Positions 1 to 8,165 of a stretch of 64,000 nucleotides of DNA are shown in pieces. A program made the position numbers and the translations under genes. The DNA is taken from the NCBI RefSeq assembly GCF_000743705.1, contig NZ_JQEZ01000003.1:295593-359592 (forward strand). The letters run 5' to 3'. Under the pieces are notes generated by a model, which saw only the letters and a program-made list of their open reading frames with translations, made no database searches and was not told the DNA's origin. Origin of the DNA: Ruegeria halocynthiae. GTDB lineage: Bacteria > Pseudomonadota > Alphaproteobacteria > Rhodobacterales > Rhodobacteraceae. Within the stretch, counting starts at the first letter, position 1. Each line of letters starts with the position of its first letter.

Positions 1-605
1 AGAACCGCCATCGCGGTGGCTGACAGCGGGGTCAGCGTCGCGGGGCGGGCCACAAAGGTACAGCCCACGGCCAGCGCCGGAGCCACCTTGCGCGCGATCA
101 TCGCATTGGGGAAATTCCACGGCGTGATCGAGCCGACAACACCAATGGGCTGTTTCAGCACCACGATACGCTTGTCGCGCTGATGGCCGGGGATCACGTC
201 GCCATAGACGCGCTTGGCCTCTTCGGCGAACCATTCGATGAACGACGCGCCATAAAGCACCTCGCCGCGCGCTTCGGGCCAGGGTTTGCCCATCTCGGCG
301 GTCAGGATGGTGGCCAGATCGTCGGCGTTTTCCACCATCAGATCGTACCACTTGCGCAGGATCGCAGCGCGTTCCTTGCCGGTCTGTGCGGCCCAGTCGG
401 CCTTGGCCGCATCGGCAACGTCAATGGCGCGGCGCGTGTCCTCGACCGACATGTCGGCCACCTGGGCAATCACCTCACCGGTGGCCGGGTTGGTCACCGG
501 AAAGGTCTTGTCGCCGTCAACCCACTCGCCATTCACATAGGCGCGGCCTTCCAGCAGCGAGGGATCGTTCAGATCCAGTTTCACAACGTCCTGATCCAGC
601 ATCAT
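1..605 (-). CDS. gabD: NAD(P)-dependent succinate-semialdehyde dehydrogenase, N-terminal part (runs off the window)
   Basis: Only the first ~201 residues of an aldehyde dehydrogenase (family length ~480-490) are present; the gene continues past base 1. The start is a double ATG (605/602). Residues 22-60 show the typical N-terminal pattern with VNGEWVDGD, and PWNFP stands at residues 162-166 in the NAD(P)-binding domain. The order of these motifs and the AEMGKP motif fit the GabD subfamily, which oxidises succinate semialdehyde to succinate, the last step of GABA and polyamine breakdown. The catalytic Cys lies outside the window. Odd point: the position that is usually Lys in the K-P-A/S cofactor motif is Arg (VARPA, ~183-189). 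It lies downstream of the peptidase and amidohydrolase genes on the same strand, so it is probably part of that catabolic operon. Confidence 0.82.
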   Translation of the reverse strand, partial: MMLDQDVVKLDLNDPSLLEGRAYVNGEWVDGDKTFPVTNPATGEVIAQVADMSVEDTRRAIDVADAAKADWAAQTGKERAAILRKWYDLMVENADDLATILTAEMGKPWPEARGEVLYGASFIEWFAEEAKRVYGDVIPGHQRDKRIVVLKQPIGVVGSITPWNFPNAMIARKVAPALAVGCTFVARPATLTPLSATAMAV

Positions 606-663
606 GCGGCTCCTTTAACAGCGTCAATCGACGCCTTTGTTTTACGTTTTTCGGTGGGCGAAA

Positions 664-1776
664 CTAGCTGAAAGCCTCTCGCACCTTGCTATGCGGCAAG
701 GCCGGTACGAAATTTCCGTCCCGCCCGGTTACGTCACTATTGACTGTCATACTGTTGACGATGGCCTCTTCAACAACCTGCGCGACCGCATCGAAGAAAG
801 GGTCGATACGCTCATCTGGAATAAAGCTGGCGGAACATAGTTCATCCTGAGAGCCTGCGGCAATCTGTGTGTTCGCAGTCGAAAACGCGAGAAAAATATC
901 GCCCGAACCATGATGCGCAAGCCCGCCCACGCGCCCAATTCCAAAGGTCGACCGTCGTGCCAGACGCTTGAGTTGATGCGGCATAAAAGGTGCGTCCGTG
1001 GCAAGAATCACGATGATCGAACTTTTGCTCAGATCATCTGTATTTCGGCGCATCTCGGGATGTTCCAGTTCTGCGCCCAGAGGCCGACCCAGAAGAGTGA
1101 GATTGCGACGCTCGCCAAAATTGGCCTGCACGAACGCCCCGACGACAAAGGTTTCGTCGCCGTAGCCGACACGCCGTGATGCAGTTCCCGACCCGGCCTT
1201 GAAGTCGAAACACTTCATGCCGGTTCCGCCACCGACGCTGCCTTCTTCGATCGGGCCGGTGGTGGCGCTTTGGATTGCCTCGACGACATGTTCCGGCTTT
1301 ACGTGAAAGCCATTGATATCATTCAGAAACCCATCATAGGTTTCCGCCGCCACAGGCAGGGCGAAATCATCTTCAAGCGCATCCGGAAAGTGTTGCGCGG
1401 CCCACTGGATCGTTGCATCGCGCGCGGTTCCACAGGAATGGGTGTTGGTGATTGTGATCGGCAAACTGAATTTACCAACTTCTTCGATGATATGCGAGCC
1501 GGTCATTTCGCCGTTTCCATTCAGGCTGAACAGCCCTGCAAAGACTGGCTCGCGCGTGCGCGATACCGGCCTTGGCAAAATGGCGGTCACACCGGTGCGA
1601 ACCGGGCCGGTGCCGACCTCAAGCTGTCCTTGCCCGTCGATCAGGGTGCAGTAGCCGACCGACACTCCGTCGACATCGGTGATGCTGTTGTTTGACCCCT
1701 TGGAGCCATCAAAGCGCAGGCCCAGGCCATGGGCCCTCAGCTTACCTGCGGGTGTGCGCGTATAGGGGTCATTCAT
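664..1776 (-). CDS. P1 family (DmpA-type) aminopeptidase/amidase
   Basis: 370 residues, the usual length for peptidase family S58 (DmpA, BapA). These Ntn-type enzymes cleave themselves before a Ser/Thr that becomes the N-terminal nucleophile of the beta chain, and then remove N-terminal residues or hydrolyse amides. The hallmark EEGSVGGGTGM is at ~177-187, so self-cleavage is predicted between Gly179 and Ser180. Upstream NTHSCGTARD (~111-120) is the conserved alpha-chain segment. No signal peptide, so cytoplasmic. It lies 36 bp downstream of the nitrilase-superfamily gene and ~58 bp upstream of the dehydrogenase, all on the minus strand. Its presence beside amide- and nitrile-processing genes suggests hydrolysis of an amide or beta-amino acyl bond, but the substrate cannot be read from sequence. 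Confidence 0.88.
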   Translation of the reverse strand: MNDPYTRTPAGKLRAHGLGLRFDGSKGSNNSITDVDGVSVGYCTLIDGQGQLEVGTGPVRTGVTAILPRPVSRTREPVFAGLFSLNGNGEMTGSHIIEEVGKFSLPITITNTHSCGTARDATIQWAAQHFPDALEDDFALPVAAETYDGFLNDINGFHVKPEHVVEAIQSATTGPIEEGSVGGGTGMKCFDFKAGSGTASRRVGYGDETFVVGAFVQANFGERRNLTLLGRPLGAELEHPEMRRNTDDLSKSSIIVILATDAPFMPHQLKRLARRSTFGIGRVGGLAHHGSGDIFLAFSTANTQIAAGSQDELCSASFIPDERIDPFFDAVAQVVEEAIVNSMTVNSDVTGRDGNFVPALPHSKVREAFS

Positions 1777-1812
1777 CGTTCTTGTTCCGGAACTTTGGTC
1801 AACGGGAGCGGG

Positions 1813-2622
1813 TCAGCCCCGGTTCACGATCTTAATTTGCGGGGCCAGTTCGACATATTCCGAGTGCTGGCGCGCTTCTTTCAGCAGGTCGGGCGACAGT
1901 TCAGCCAAAAGGAATGCATCCTCGGCCCCCGCACGTGCCAGATCTATGCCATCGGGGCCGACGATGCAGCTGCCGCCCAAAAAGTTCAGATCCCGATCCG
2001 GGCCGCAGTGATTGGCATATGCGGTGAACACGCAGTTCTCAAAAGCCCGCGTGGGCACCACTCTTTCCGATACCACGTCCCATTCATCCGTCAGGGCTGT
2101 CGGGGCGACGATCAGGTTCGCCCCCTTGGTGGCACAGGCGCGGGCAATTTCGGCAAATTCGATATCATAGCAAATCACAATCGCGACGTTCCAGCCGTTC
2201 AACTCGAACAAAGTCAGATGTTCGCCGGGACCAAACCATTCACGTTCGTAACTTTCCCATGGAACCAGCTTTCGGTGGTTTGCCAGCACCTTACCCTCGC
2301 TCGAAATTGCCAGGGCAGAGTTATACATCTTGTCGCTATCATCCGAATGCTCGGGATAGCCGTACACGATACAGCATTGATGTTTTTGGGCCAGCTTTGC
2401 CACCGCTTCGGCGAATGAGTCCGCCTTTGCGGCGTGGTCCGGCAGCAGATCGCCCGCACAATAATCCGATTGGAAAAGTTCCGGGGCCACAAGGATATCC
2501 GGGCTGACCGAGGCGTCGCTCAGGTCCCGATCCAGGCGCTCAAGCTTCTGTTCCATGGTAAAGGTGGATGTGTTCGATTGATGAACGGCGACGGTAAGAG
2601 GAGAGTTGGGGGTCATTGCCAC
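1813..2622 (-). CDS. Carbon-nitrogen hydrolase (nitrilase superfamily amidase)
   Basis: 269 residues. The Glu-Lys-Cys catalytic triad of the nitrilase superfamily is visible: Glu48 in APELF, Lys118 in HRKLVPW, and Cys151 in ICYDIEF. The size and the CYDIEF context match amidase/carbamoylase branches (including N-carbamoylputrescine amidase relatives) better than true nitrilases. It would hydrolyse a linear amide or carbamoyl group to acid plus ammonia. First gene of the minus-strand operon, divergent from the XRE-cupin regulator at 2867. With nitrile hydratase in the facing operon, it is the obvious candidate for the nitrile-to-amide-to-acid second step, although no dedicated amidase-signature enzyme is present. 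That link is inference. Confidence 0.87.
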   Translation of the reverse strand: MAMTPNSPLTVAVHQSNTSTFTMEQKLERLDRDLSDASVSPDILVAPELFQSDYCAGDLLPDHAAKADSFAEAVAKLAQKHQCCIVYGYPEHSDDSDKMYNSALAISSEGKVLANHRKLVPWESYEREWFGPGEHLTLFELNGWNVAIVICYDIEFAEIARACATKGANLIVAPTALTDEWDVVSERVVPTRAFENCVFTAYANHCGPDRDLNFLGGSCIVGPDGIDLARAGAEDAFLLAELSPDLLKEARQHSEYVELAPQIKIVNRG

Positions 2623-2866
2623 AGATCTTTCGAAGGGTTTGAATTGCGCGGTGGTCGCAGCGTCAAGCGCGGTCGATATTCACCGTTTCATTTTTGACGG
2701 TACTTGACAATCAAAATTTTCAAAAAAGTGCATGACACTTGCCCAGACCTTTCAAATTATGTAAAACGCGGATGGCAAACATGTTTCGCCCGAGGATGCC
2801 AAAGCCAATTCTGGATGTATGGTGATGGTGTGTGCCGGGTACCCCGCACGAGCGTATGAGGTGTAA
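2623..2866. promoter_or_regulatory. Divergent intergenic region (amidase operon / XRE-cupin regulator)
   Basis: This 244-bp spacer separates two divergent starts. It has an AT-rich stretch at ~2690-2760 that contrasts with the GC-rich genes. A TTGACA -35-like hexamer occurs at 2704-2709 on the plus strand, but no convincing -10 follows at 17 bp. The regulator probably binds here to control both directions, as is usual for XRE-cupin regulators of amine catabolism; no perfect operator was found. Confidence 0.4.
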
Positions 2867-3487
2867 ATGGACGGAGTAGGCGAGCAGTCAGAGGCTGAGG
2901 TTCTGCTTGGACCCAAGCTCAGGAAGCTGCGCAAGAACAATGGATTGTCGTTGCAGGAACTGGCGCTGCGCTCGGATGTCTCGGTGGGCGCGCTCAGCCA
3001 GATTGAACGCGGGTTATCGCAACCTTCTGTGCGCACGCTGCAAAAGATCGGCCATGCGCTTGGCGTGCCGTTGACATGGATGTTCGACAAATCCGGTGCC
3101 GAAGATGACGCGGCTGACGGGATTATCGTACGCAAGGGCAAGGGTGCCACGCTGAAAGTGCCGTCAAACGGTATAAATAAGGTGCTTCTGACGCCTCTGA
3201 ACTTTCAGAACCTGCAATTGATGGTCGTGAAAATGGAGCCGCATTCCACCTCGGGCGATGGCGCATATACGCACGAAGGGCTGGACGCGGGGTTGGTCCT
3301 TTCGGGATGCCTGAACCTTGAAGTCGATGGTAGAATTTATGTTCTGGGCGTTGGCGACAGTTTTGCTTTCGACAGCAACCGACCTCATCGGTTTGAAAAC
3401 CGCGGCGGTGCGCAGGCTGAGATTCTTTGGGTCAACACAGAAAGTGCGCCTGAGTTCATCGTCCTGGACGAACCTGATACCCGCTGA
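2867..3487 (+). CDS. XRE family transcriptional regulator with C-terminal cupin
   Basis: 206 residues. The N-terminal helix-turn-helix (~17-71) contains LRKLRKNNGLSLQELA and the recognition helix GALSQIERGLSQPSVRTL. A cupin_2 sensor domain occupies ~120-200 and includes the HEGLDAGLVLSG segment. PuuR of E. coli, which represses putrescine catabolism, has the same architecture. The gene stands alone between divergent operons and is followed by a strong terminator, so it is probably autoregulated and local. Likely inducer: a substrate or intermediate of the adjacent amine/nitrile pathway (inference). Confidence 0.88.
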   Translation: MDGVGEQSEAEVLLGPKLRKLRKNNGLSLQELALRSDVSVGALSQIERGLSQPSVRTLQKIGHALGVPLTWMFDKSGAEDDAADGIIVRKGKGATLKVPSNGINKVLLTPLNFQNLQLMVVKMEPHSTSGDGAYTHEGLDAGLVLSGCLNLEVDGRIYVLGVGDSFAFDSNRPHRFENRGGAQAEILWVNTESAPEFIVLDEPDTR

Positions 3488-3525
3488 TCGCGCGCCGACG
3501 CCAGCCTAGATACGAATCTGTCTTT

Positions 3526-3553
3526 CGCCGCCTCCTTTGGGGGCGGTTTTTTT
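3526..3553 (+). terminator. Rho-independent terminator after the XRE-cupin gene
   Basis: Stem CCGCCTCC (3528-3535) pairs with GGGGGCGG (3539-3546, one T-G wobble) around a TTT loop and is followed by seven T (3547-3553). It is 39 bp after the regulator stop codon. Confidence 0.85.
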
Positions 3554-3603
3554 GTGTTGGATTTTCAAGACGCAACCTTCAGGTTTGCGCGTAACAAGCA
3601 AAA

Positions 3604-3634
3604 AAATGAAAAAAAACGTTGATCTTTTTCATTT
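3604..3634. promoter_or_regulatory. Perfect 10-bp inverted repeat upstream of the polyamine-type transporter operon
   Basis: AAATGAAAAA (3604-3613) and TTTTTCATTT (3625-3634) are perfect inverted copies separated by 11 bp. They sit between the regulator terminator and the transporter ATPase gene, in an AT-rich promoter-like segment. Possible operator for the XRE-cupin regulator. Low-complexity A/T arms make chance occurrence more likely than for a mixed sequence. Confidence 0.4.
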
Positions 3635-3739
3635 CCCTGTCAATCATGAGCCAACAACATGCAAATGACAGTATGGACTGTGGCAGCCTGATGACAGGGC
3701 GTCCATATGTGCCGCGTCGCAGGTCAGGGCCGTATCGAC

Positions 3740-4786
3740 ATGAAAAATCTTCAGCTTATTCCCGCCTCATCGCCTGATCCGACTGCAGATCAGACGGCCC
3801 CATCAGATTTTATTTCGATCCGCAATGTTACCAAACGGTTTGGGTCAGTTACCGCGCTGGAAGATGTTTCGTTGGATATTGCCGAGGGTGAGTTTTTTAC
3901 GCTGCTTGGCCCATCGGGCTGCGGCAAAACAACATTGTTACGGCTGTTGGCCGGGTTCGAATACCCAAGCACGGGCGAAATCAGCCTGTCTGATTTCGAC
4001 CTGACACGGATGCCGCCCAACAAACGTCCGGTAAACACCGTGTTTCAGTCTTACGCGCTGTTTCCGCATCTGGATGTGCTGACCAATGTGGCCTTTGGGC
4101 TAGAACGCCTTGGCGAAGGTCGCAAGGCCGCCAAGCAGCGCGCTTTGGAGATGCTGGACATGGTCCAGCTGACCGGGTTCGAATACCGGCTGGCCAATGA
4201 ACTGTCCGGTGGTCAGCAACAACGGGTGGCGCTGGCGCGCGCACTTGCGCCCCGCCCGCGCATTCTGTTGTTGGATGAGCCGCTTTCGGCGCTGGATCTG
4301 AAACTGCGCCGCGGGATGCAAAGCGAGCTAAAGCGCCTGCAGCGCGCCACCGGGATTACTTTTGTTCTGGTCACTCACGATCAGGAAGAAGCTCTGTCTA
4401 TGTCCGACCGGATTGCGGTGATGTCCGACGGCAAACTGTTGCAGGTGGGCGCGCCGCTGGATATTTACGACGCCCCGCGAAACCGGTTTGTGGCCGAGTT
4501 TGTGGGCGAAGCAAACGTACTGCCCGGCCGGATGCTGGGATTGGCATCGCCATATGGGGCAATCCGGCCCGAGCGTGTGATTGTACGGCAGGGCGGCGCG
4601 GGCTCCTGCCCGGGGCGGGTTCTATCGGTGGTCTTCGTCGGCTCGGTCGCCGAGGTTGAGATACAGCTCAACACCGGGCAAGAGGTTAAGGCGCGGCTGG
4701 TTGATGGCTGGCAATCCCTGAATGCAGGCGAGGTGGTGCAGGTGGAATTCCCACATCAGCACGCCCGCACATTGGAGGACCGCTAA
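3740..4786 (+). CDS. potA: ABC transporter ATP-binding protein, spermidine/putrescine (PotA) type
   Basis: 348 residues from the chosen ATG. Walker A GPSGCGKT is at 57-64, Q-loop in VFQSYALFPH (~101-110), signature LSGGQQQR at 155-162, Walker B ILLLDEPLSALD at ~175-186, and the switch His in VTHDQEEA at 213. The C-terminal ~100 residues form a TOBE-type regulatory domain (FVGEANVLPGR onward). It energises import through the two permeases encoded next. An in-frame ATG at 3707 would add 11 residues; neither start has a strong ribosome-binding site, and 3740 was preferred because the family begins close to MKNLQL. The stop overlaps the next start by one base (TAATG), so translation is probably coupled. 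Confidence 0.88.
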   Translation: MKNLQLIPASSPDPTADQTAPSDFISIRNVTKRFGSVTALEDVSLDIAEGEFFTLLGPSGCGKTTLLRLLAGFEYPSTGEISLSDFDLTRMPPNKRPVNTVFQSYALFPHLDVLTNVAFGLERLGEGRKAAKQRALEMLDMVQLTGFEYRLANELSGGQQQRVALARALAPRPRILLLDEPLSALDLKLRRGMQSELKRLQRATGITFVLVTHDQEEALSMSDRIAVMSDGKLLQVGAPLDIYDAPRNRFVAEFVGEANVLPGRMLGLASPYGAIRPERVIVRQGGAGSCPGRVLSVVFVGSVAEVEIQLNTGQEVKARLVDGWQSLNAGEVVQVEFPHQHARTLEDR

Positions 4787-5709
4787 TGGCATTGGCCGAG
4801 CCATTCACCGCCAAGGATAAGGTCGCTGCATCAGCAAAACGGCGCAATCTGATACCGTTTCTGGGTCTTCCAGCGGTGGCCGTGATCGTCTGTTTCATGG
4901 TCGGGCCCATGCTGATCGCCCTGTCCTTCTCGTTTCTGACAGCCGGGGTTTATGGCGGAGTGGACCTGCCCTTTACCATCGAGGCGTATCGCCAGTTTTT
5001 GTTTGAACGCAATCTGGACGACAGCCTGAGCTTTGATAACTCATATCTAGTGATCTACGGGCGGACGATCCTTTTGGCGGGGCTGACCGTGGTGATCAGT
5101 ATCGTCATTGGTTTGCCAACCGCCTGGTACATGGCCACCCGCACACCCAAAGTGCGCGAAAGACTGGTGTTGTTGGTCACGATCCCATTCTGGACCAGCC
5201 TGTTGGTGCGGACCTATTGCTGGGTCTTGATCCTGCGTGACCAGGGGTTGGCCAACGGGTTGCTGCGCGAAATTGGGTTGATCACAGAGCCTTTGCCGTT
5301 GCTGTATTCCTACGGCTCGATCCTGTTCGGGCTGGTTTATTCCTTTCTGCCTTTCATGATCCTGCCAATATATGCGGCGCTAGAGAAGGTGGATTTCCGC
5401 CTGATCGAGGCTGCTTATGACCTCTATGCGTCGCGTGCCGCCATCTTTTTGAAGGTCGTCCTGCCGTTGGCAAAACCCGGTGTCATTGCTGGGTCAATGT
5501 TGGTTTTCGCGCCTTCGGTCGGGTCTTTCCTTGCTCCTGACCTGCTGGGCGGTGGCAAGAAGCTGATGATCGGCAGCCTGATCCAGATGCAATTCACCAC
5601 CTCGCGAAATTGGTCGTTTGGAGCGGCCTGCGCGATGTTGCTGATGGCCGTGGTTCTGACCGTATTGGTCTTTGCTGTCAGACAGTCCAAAAAGGAGCGA
5701 CACGCATGA
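4786..5709 (+). CDS. potB: ABC transporter permease, PotB type
   Basis: 307 residues with about six membrane segments, the first at ~27-50. The EAA loop, which contacts the ATPase, is recognisable in IEAAYDLYASRAAIFLKVVL (~206-225), followed by a Gly and a proline-rich segment. This fits the binding-protein-dependent permease family for polyamines and related cations (PotB/PotH). It overlaps the neighbours at both ends (TAATG upstream, ATGA downstream), showing tight operon organisation with the second permease. Confidence 0.88.
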   Translation: MALAEPFTAKDKVAASAKRRNLIPFLGLPAVAVIVCFMVGPMLIALSFSFLTAGVYGGVDLPFTIEAYRQFLFERNLDDSLSFDNSYLVIYGRTILLAGLTVVISIVIGLPTAWYMATRTPKVRERLVLLVTIPFWTSLLVRTYCWVLILRDQGLANGLLREIGLITEPLPLLYSYGSILFGLVYSFLPFMILPIYAALEKVDFRLIEAAYDLYASRAAIFLKVVLPLAKPGVIAGSMLVFAPSVGSFLAPDLLGGGKKLMIGSLIQMQFTTSRNWSFGAACAMLLMAVVLTVLVFAVRQSKKERHA

Positions 5710-6506
5710 AACATCGCCCCTTCAGCTGGAGAACGATGCCAGCCTTCACAGCAGTCAGTTGGGTTGTCATGGTCTTTTTCTACGCGCCGTTGATTATCCT
5801 TGTGATCTATGGGTTCAACGCCAACGATCTCGCCACCCAATGGGGTGGGTTCAGCACCAAATGGTTCGTGAAGGCCGCGCAGAACGACGACCTGGTCCGG
5901 TCTGCCACCAACAGCCTGATCGTTGCGACATCCGCAACGCTGGGGGCGACCTGTCTGGCCATCCCCGCCGCCATTGCGTTCGAACGCGGCGGCCGGTTCT
6001 TTGGCAGAACCCCCGGAGAGGGTGTGCTTTCACTGCCCTTGATGGCGCCGGATATCGTGACCGCGATCTCGACCCTGATGTTCTTTTCGTTTGTTGGCAT
6101 CCGGCTGGGTCTGGGCAACGTCATTCTGGCGCATACCGTGTTCTGCATCCCCTTCGCCGTATTGCCGATCCGTGCGCGGCTGCGGGAAATGCCCGCCGAC
6201 ATCGAAGATGCCGCCCGCGATCTGTATTCCGGCCCGTGGGAAGTGTTCCGGCTGGTCACCTTGCCTGCGCTGATGCCAGGAATCGTTGCGGGCGCGCTGA
6301 TGGCGTTTGTGATTTCGCTGGATGATTTCATCATCACGCTGATGGTGGCTGAGGCAGGATCAACCACCCTGCCGGTCTATCTGTACGGGATGCTGCGGCA
6401 GGGTGTGACGCCCGAGGCCAACGCCGCCGCCGCCATCCTGCTGGTTGTGTCTGTCACCTGCGTGGTGCTGGCCCATGCTTTCGCCAAACGAAAATCAAAA
6501 ACCTAA
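5706..6506 (+). CDS. potC: ABC transporter permease, PotC type
   Basis: 266 residues starting at the ATG in ATGA, which overlaps the previous stop codon. The EAA-type loop is IEDAARDLYSGPWEVFRLVT (~170-190), and the following LPALMPGIVAGALMAFVISL is typical for PotC/PotI. Six membrane segments are predicted. Forms the heteromeric membrane channel with the preceding permease. Ends 12 bp before the binding protein gene. Confidence 0.88.
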   Translation: MKHRPFSWRTMPAFTAVSWVVMVFFYAPLIILVIYGFNANDLATQWGGFSTKWFVKAAQNDDLVRSATNSLIVATSATLGATCLAIPAAIAFERGGRFFGRTPGEGVLSLPLMAPDIVTAISTLMFFSFVGIRLGLGNVILAHTVFCIPFAVLPIRARLREMPADIEDAARDLYSGPWEVFRLVTLPALMPGIVAGALMAFVISLDDFIITLMVAEAGSTTLPVYLYGMLRQGVTPEANAAAAILLVVSVTCVVLAHAFAKRKSKT

Positions 6507-6518
6507 CGGGAGGATACG

Positions 6519-7541
6519 ATGAAAAACCTACTGATTGGCCCCATTGCCGCCTTGTCGCTGACGACGGCTGCCTATGCCGAAGGCGATCTGTTCATCTTCA
6601 ACTGGACCGATTACACCCCGCCGGACCTGATCGAAAAGTTCGAGAAAGAAACCGGCATCAATGTCACTATCGACACCTACGATTCCAACGAAACGGTTCT
6701 GGCGAAGCTGAAAAGCGGCTCGACCGGGTATGACATCGTGGTCATCGCCAATCCTTGGGTCAATGTAATGGCCGAAGAGGGGCTGATCCGTAAGATCAAC
6801 GCCAGCGAGCTGCCGGGTTACGACAATCTGGACGATCGGTGGAAAAGCCCGACCTGGGATCCGGACAATGCCTATAGCGTCCCCTACCAGTGGGGGCTGA
6901 CCAGCTTTGTGGTGAATACCGATGTGTATGACGGCGACATTGATACGCTGGACGTGCTGTTCAACCCGCCAGAAGAATTGCAGGGCAAGATCGGCATGCT
7001 GAATTCGCCAAGCGAGGCGGTCACATTGGCGCAAATCTATCTGGGTATGGATTTCTGCCAGACCGATGTTGAAAATATGCAGAAGGTGGAAACAGTCCTT
7101 CTGGATCAGGCACCTCATGTCAAAGTCTACAACTCGGCCGGAGTGATCGAGCGGATGGCGTCAAACGAGACGGCTGGCCACATGGCCTGGAACGGCAATG
7201 CCATGCGCGCACGCGGATTGAACGACAAGGTCAAGATGTCCTTTCCCAAGGAAGGCATCGTTGGCTGGATGGACAACCTGGCCGTACCGACCGGTGCCCG
7301 CCATCCTGAAAATGCTGAAAAGTTCATCTCATATCTGATGCAGCCCGAAAACATCGCTATGGTGTCGAACCATGCCCGGTTCGCCAATGCGGTACCTGGG
7401 GCCGATCAATATCTGGATGCCGAACTGCGTGACGCACCAGAACTGGCGGCACCCGATGGGGTGGACATCAAGTTTCTGGTGACCTGCGGCGAAGATGCCA
7501 ATAGGCTGATCGACCGTGTCTGGACCAAAGTGAAAAAGTAA
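6519..7541 (+). CDS. potD: Periplasmic binding protein of the polyamine-type ABC transporter
   Basis: 340 residues with a Sec signal peptide (MKNLLIGPIAALSLTTAAYA, cleavage after Ala20). The mature start, LFIFNWTDYTPPDLIEKFEK, is characteristic of the PotD/PotF family, and YDIVVIANPWVNVMAEEGLI matches its ligand-cleft region. The acidic and aromatic pocket of this family binds diamines and polyamines, but close relatives bind other organic cations, so the exact ligand is uncertain. A GGGAGG ribosome-binding site lies just upstream. The nitrile hydratase alpha gene follows after 15 bp, suggesting that the transporter imports the substrate of that pathway. Confidence 0.87.
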   Translation: MKNLLIGPIAALSLTTAAYAEGDLFIFNWTDYTPPDLIEKFEKETGINVTIDTYDSNETVLAKLKSGSTGYDIVVIANPWVNVMAEEGLIRKINASELPGYDNLDDRWKSPTWDPDNAYSVPYQWGLTSFVVNTDVYDGDIDTLDVLFNPPEELQGKIGMLNSPSEAVTLAQIYLGMDFCQTDVENMQKVETVLLDQAPHVKVYNSAGVIERMASNETAGHMAWNGNAMRARGLNDKVKMSFPKEGIVGWMDNLAVPTGARHPENAEKFISYLMQPENIAMVSNHARFANAVPGADQYLDAELRDAPELAAPDGVDIKFLVTCGEDANRLIDRVWTKVKK

Positions 7542-7556
7542 CCGAAGGGATCAACA

Positions 7557-8153
7557 ATGCCGCATGACCACCATCACCACGACGAAGAAGAAACCGGCAT
7601 GGCGCTGAAAGTGAAGGCGCTGGAACAGGTGCTTGTGGCCAAAGGTGTCGTTGATTCCGCAACAGTCGACGTGTTTGTCGAAACCTATGAAACCAAGGTC
7701 GGCCCGCGCAATGGCGCGCGGGTCGTCGCCCGCGCATGGTCCGATCCCGACTATAAGGCGCGTTTGCTTTCGGACGGTAGCGCGGCAATTGCCGAGCTGG
7801 GCTATTCCGGTTTGCAGGGCGAACATATGGTGGTTCTGGAAAACACGGATACGGTGCACAACATGGTCACCTGTACCCTGTGTTCTTGCTATCCTTGGCC
7901 GGTTCTGGGTCTGCCGCCGGTCTGGTACAAAAGCCCTGAATACCGCGCCCGTTCGATCCGCGAGCCGCGCAAGGTGCTGCAAGAGTTTGGTGTCGATCTG
8001 CCGGACGATATTGCCGTAAAGGTTTGGGATTCCAGCGCCGATATCCGTTATCTGGTGTTGCCGCGTCGACCAACCGGCACAGATCATCTAAGCGAAGAAG
8101 AACTGGCCGATCTTGTCACCCGTGACGGTATGATCGGCACAGCATTGGTTTAG
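7557..8153 (+). CDS. nthA: Nitrile hydratase, alpha subunit (cobalt type)
   Basis: 198 residues. The metal-binding claw is CTLCSC with Cys106, Cys109, Ser110 and Cys111; the Thr (instead of Ser) after the first Cys is the known marker of the Co(III) type. In the active enzyme two of these cysteines are oxidised to sulfinic and sulfenic acids. [20 protein letters not shown] following the claw is family-typical. The enzyme hydrates a nitrile to an amide in the cytoplasm. The N terminus is His-rich (HDHHHHDEE), which is common in this family. It lies in an operon with the beta subunit and accessory protein, directly behind a polyamine-type importer. The claw alone does not exclude the thiocyanate hydrolase branch, but that enzyme has a split beta subunit, unlike here. 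Confidence 0.95.
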   Translation: MPHDHHHHDEEETGMALKVKALEQVLVAKGVVDSATVDVFVETYETKVGPRNGARVVARAWSDPDYKARLLSDGSAAIAELGYSGLQGEHMVVLENTDTVHNMVTCTLCSCYPWPVLGLPPVWYKSPEYRARSIREPRKVLQEFGVDLPDDIAVKVWDSSADIRYLVLPRRPTGTDHLSEEELADLVTRDGMIGTALV

Positions 8154-8165
8154 GAGGTAGGCATT

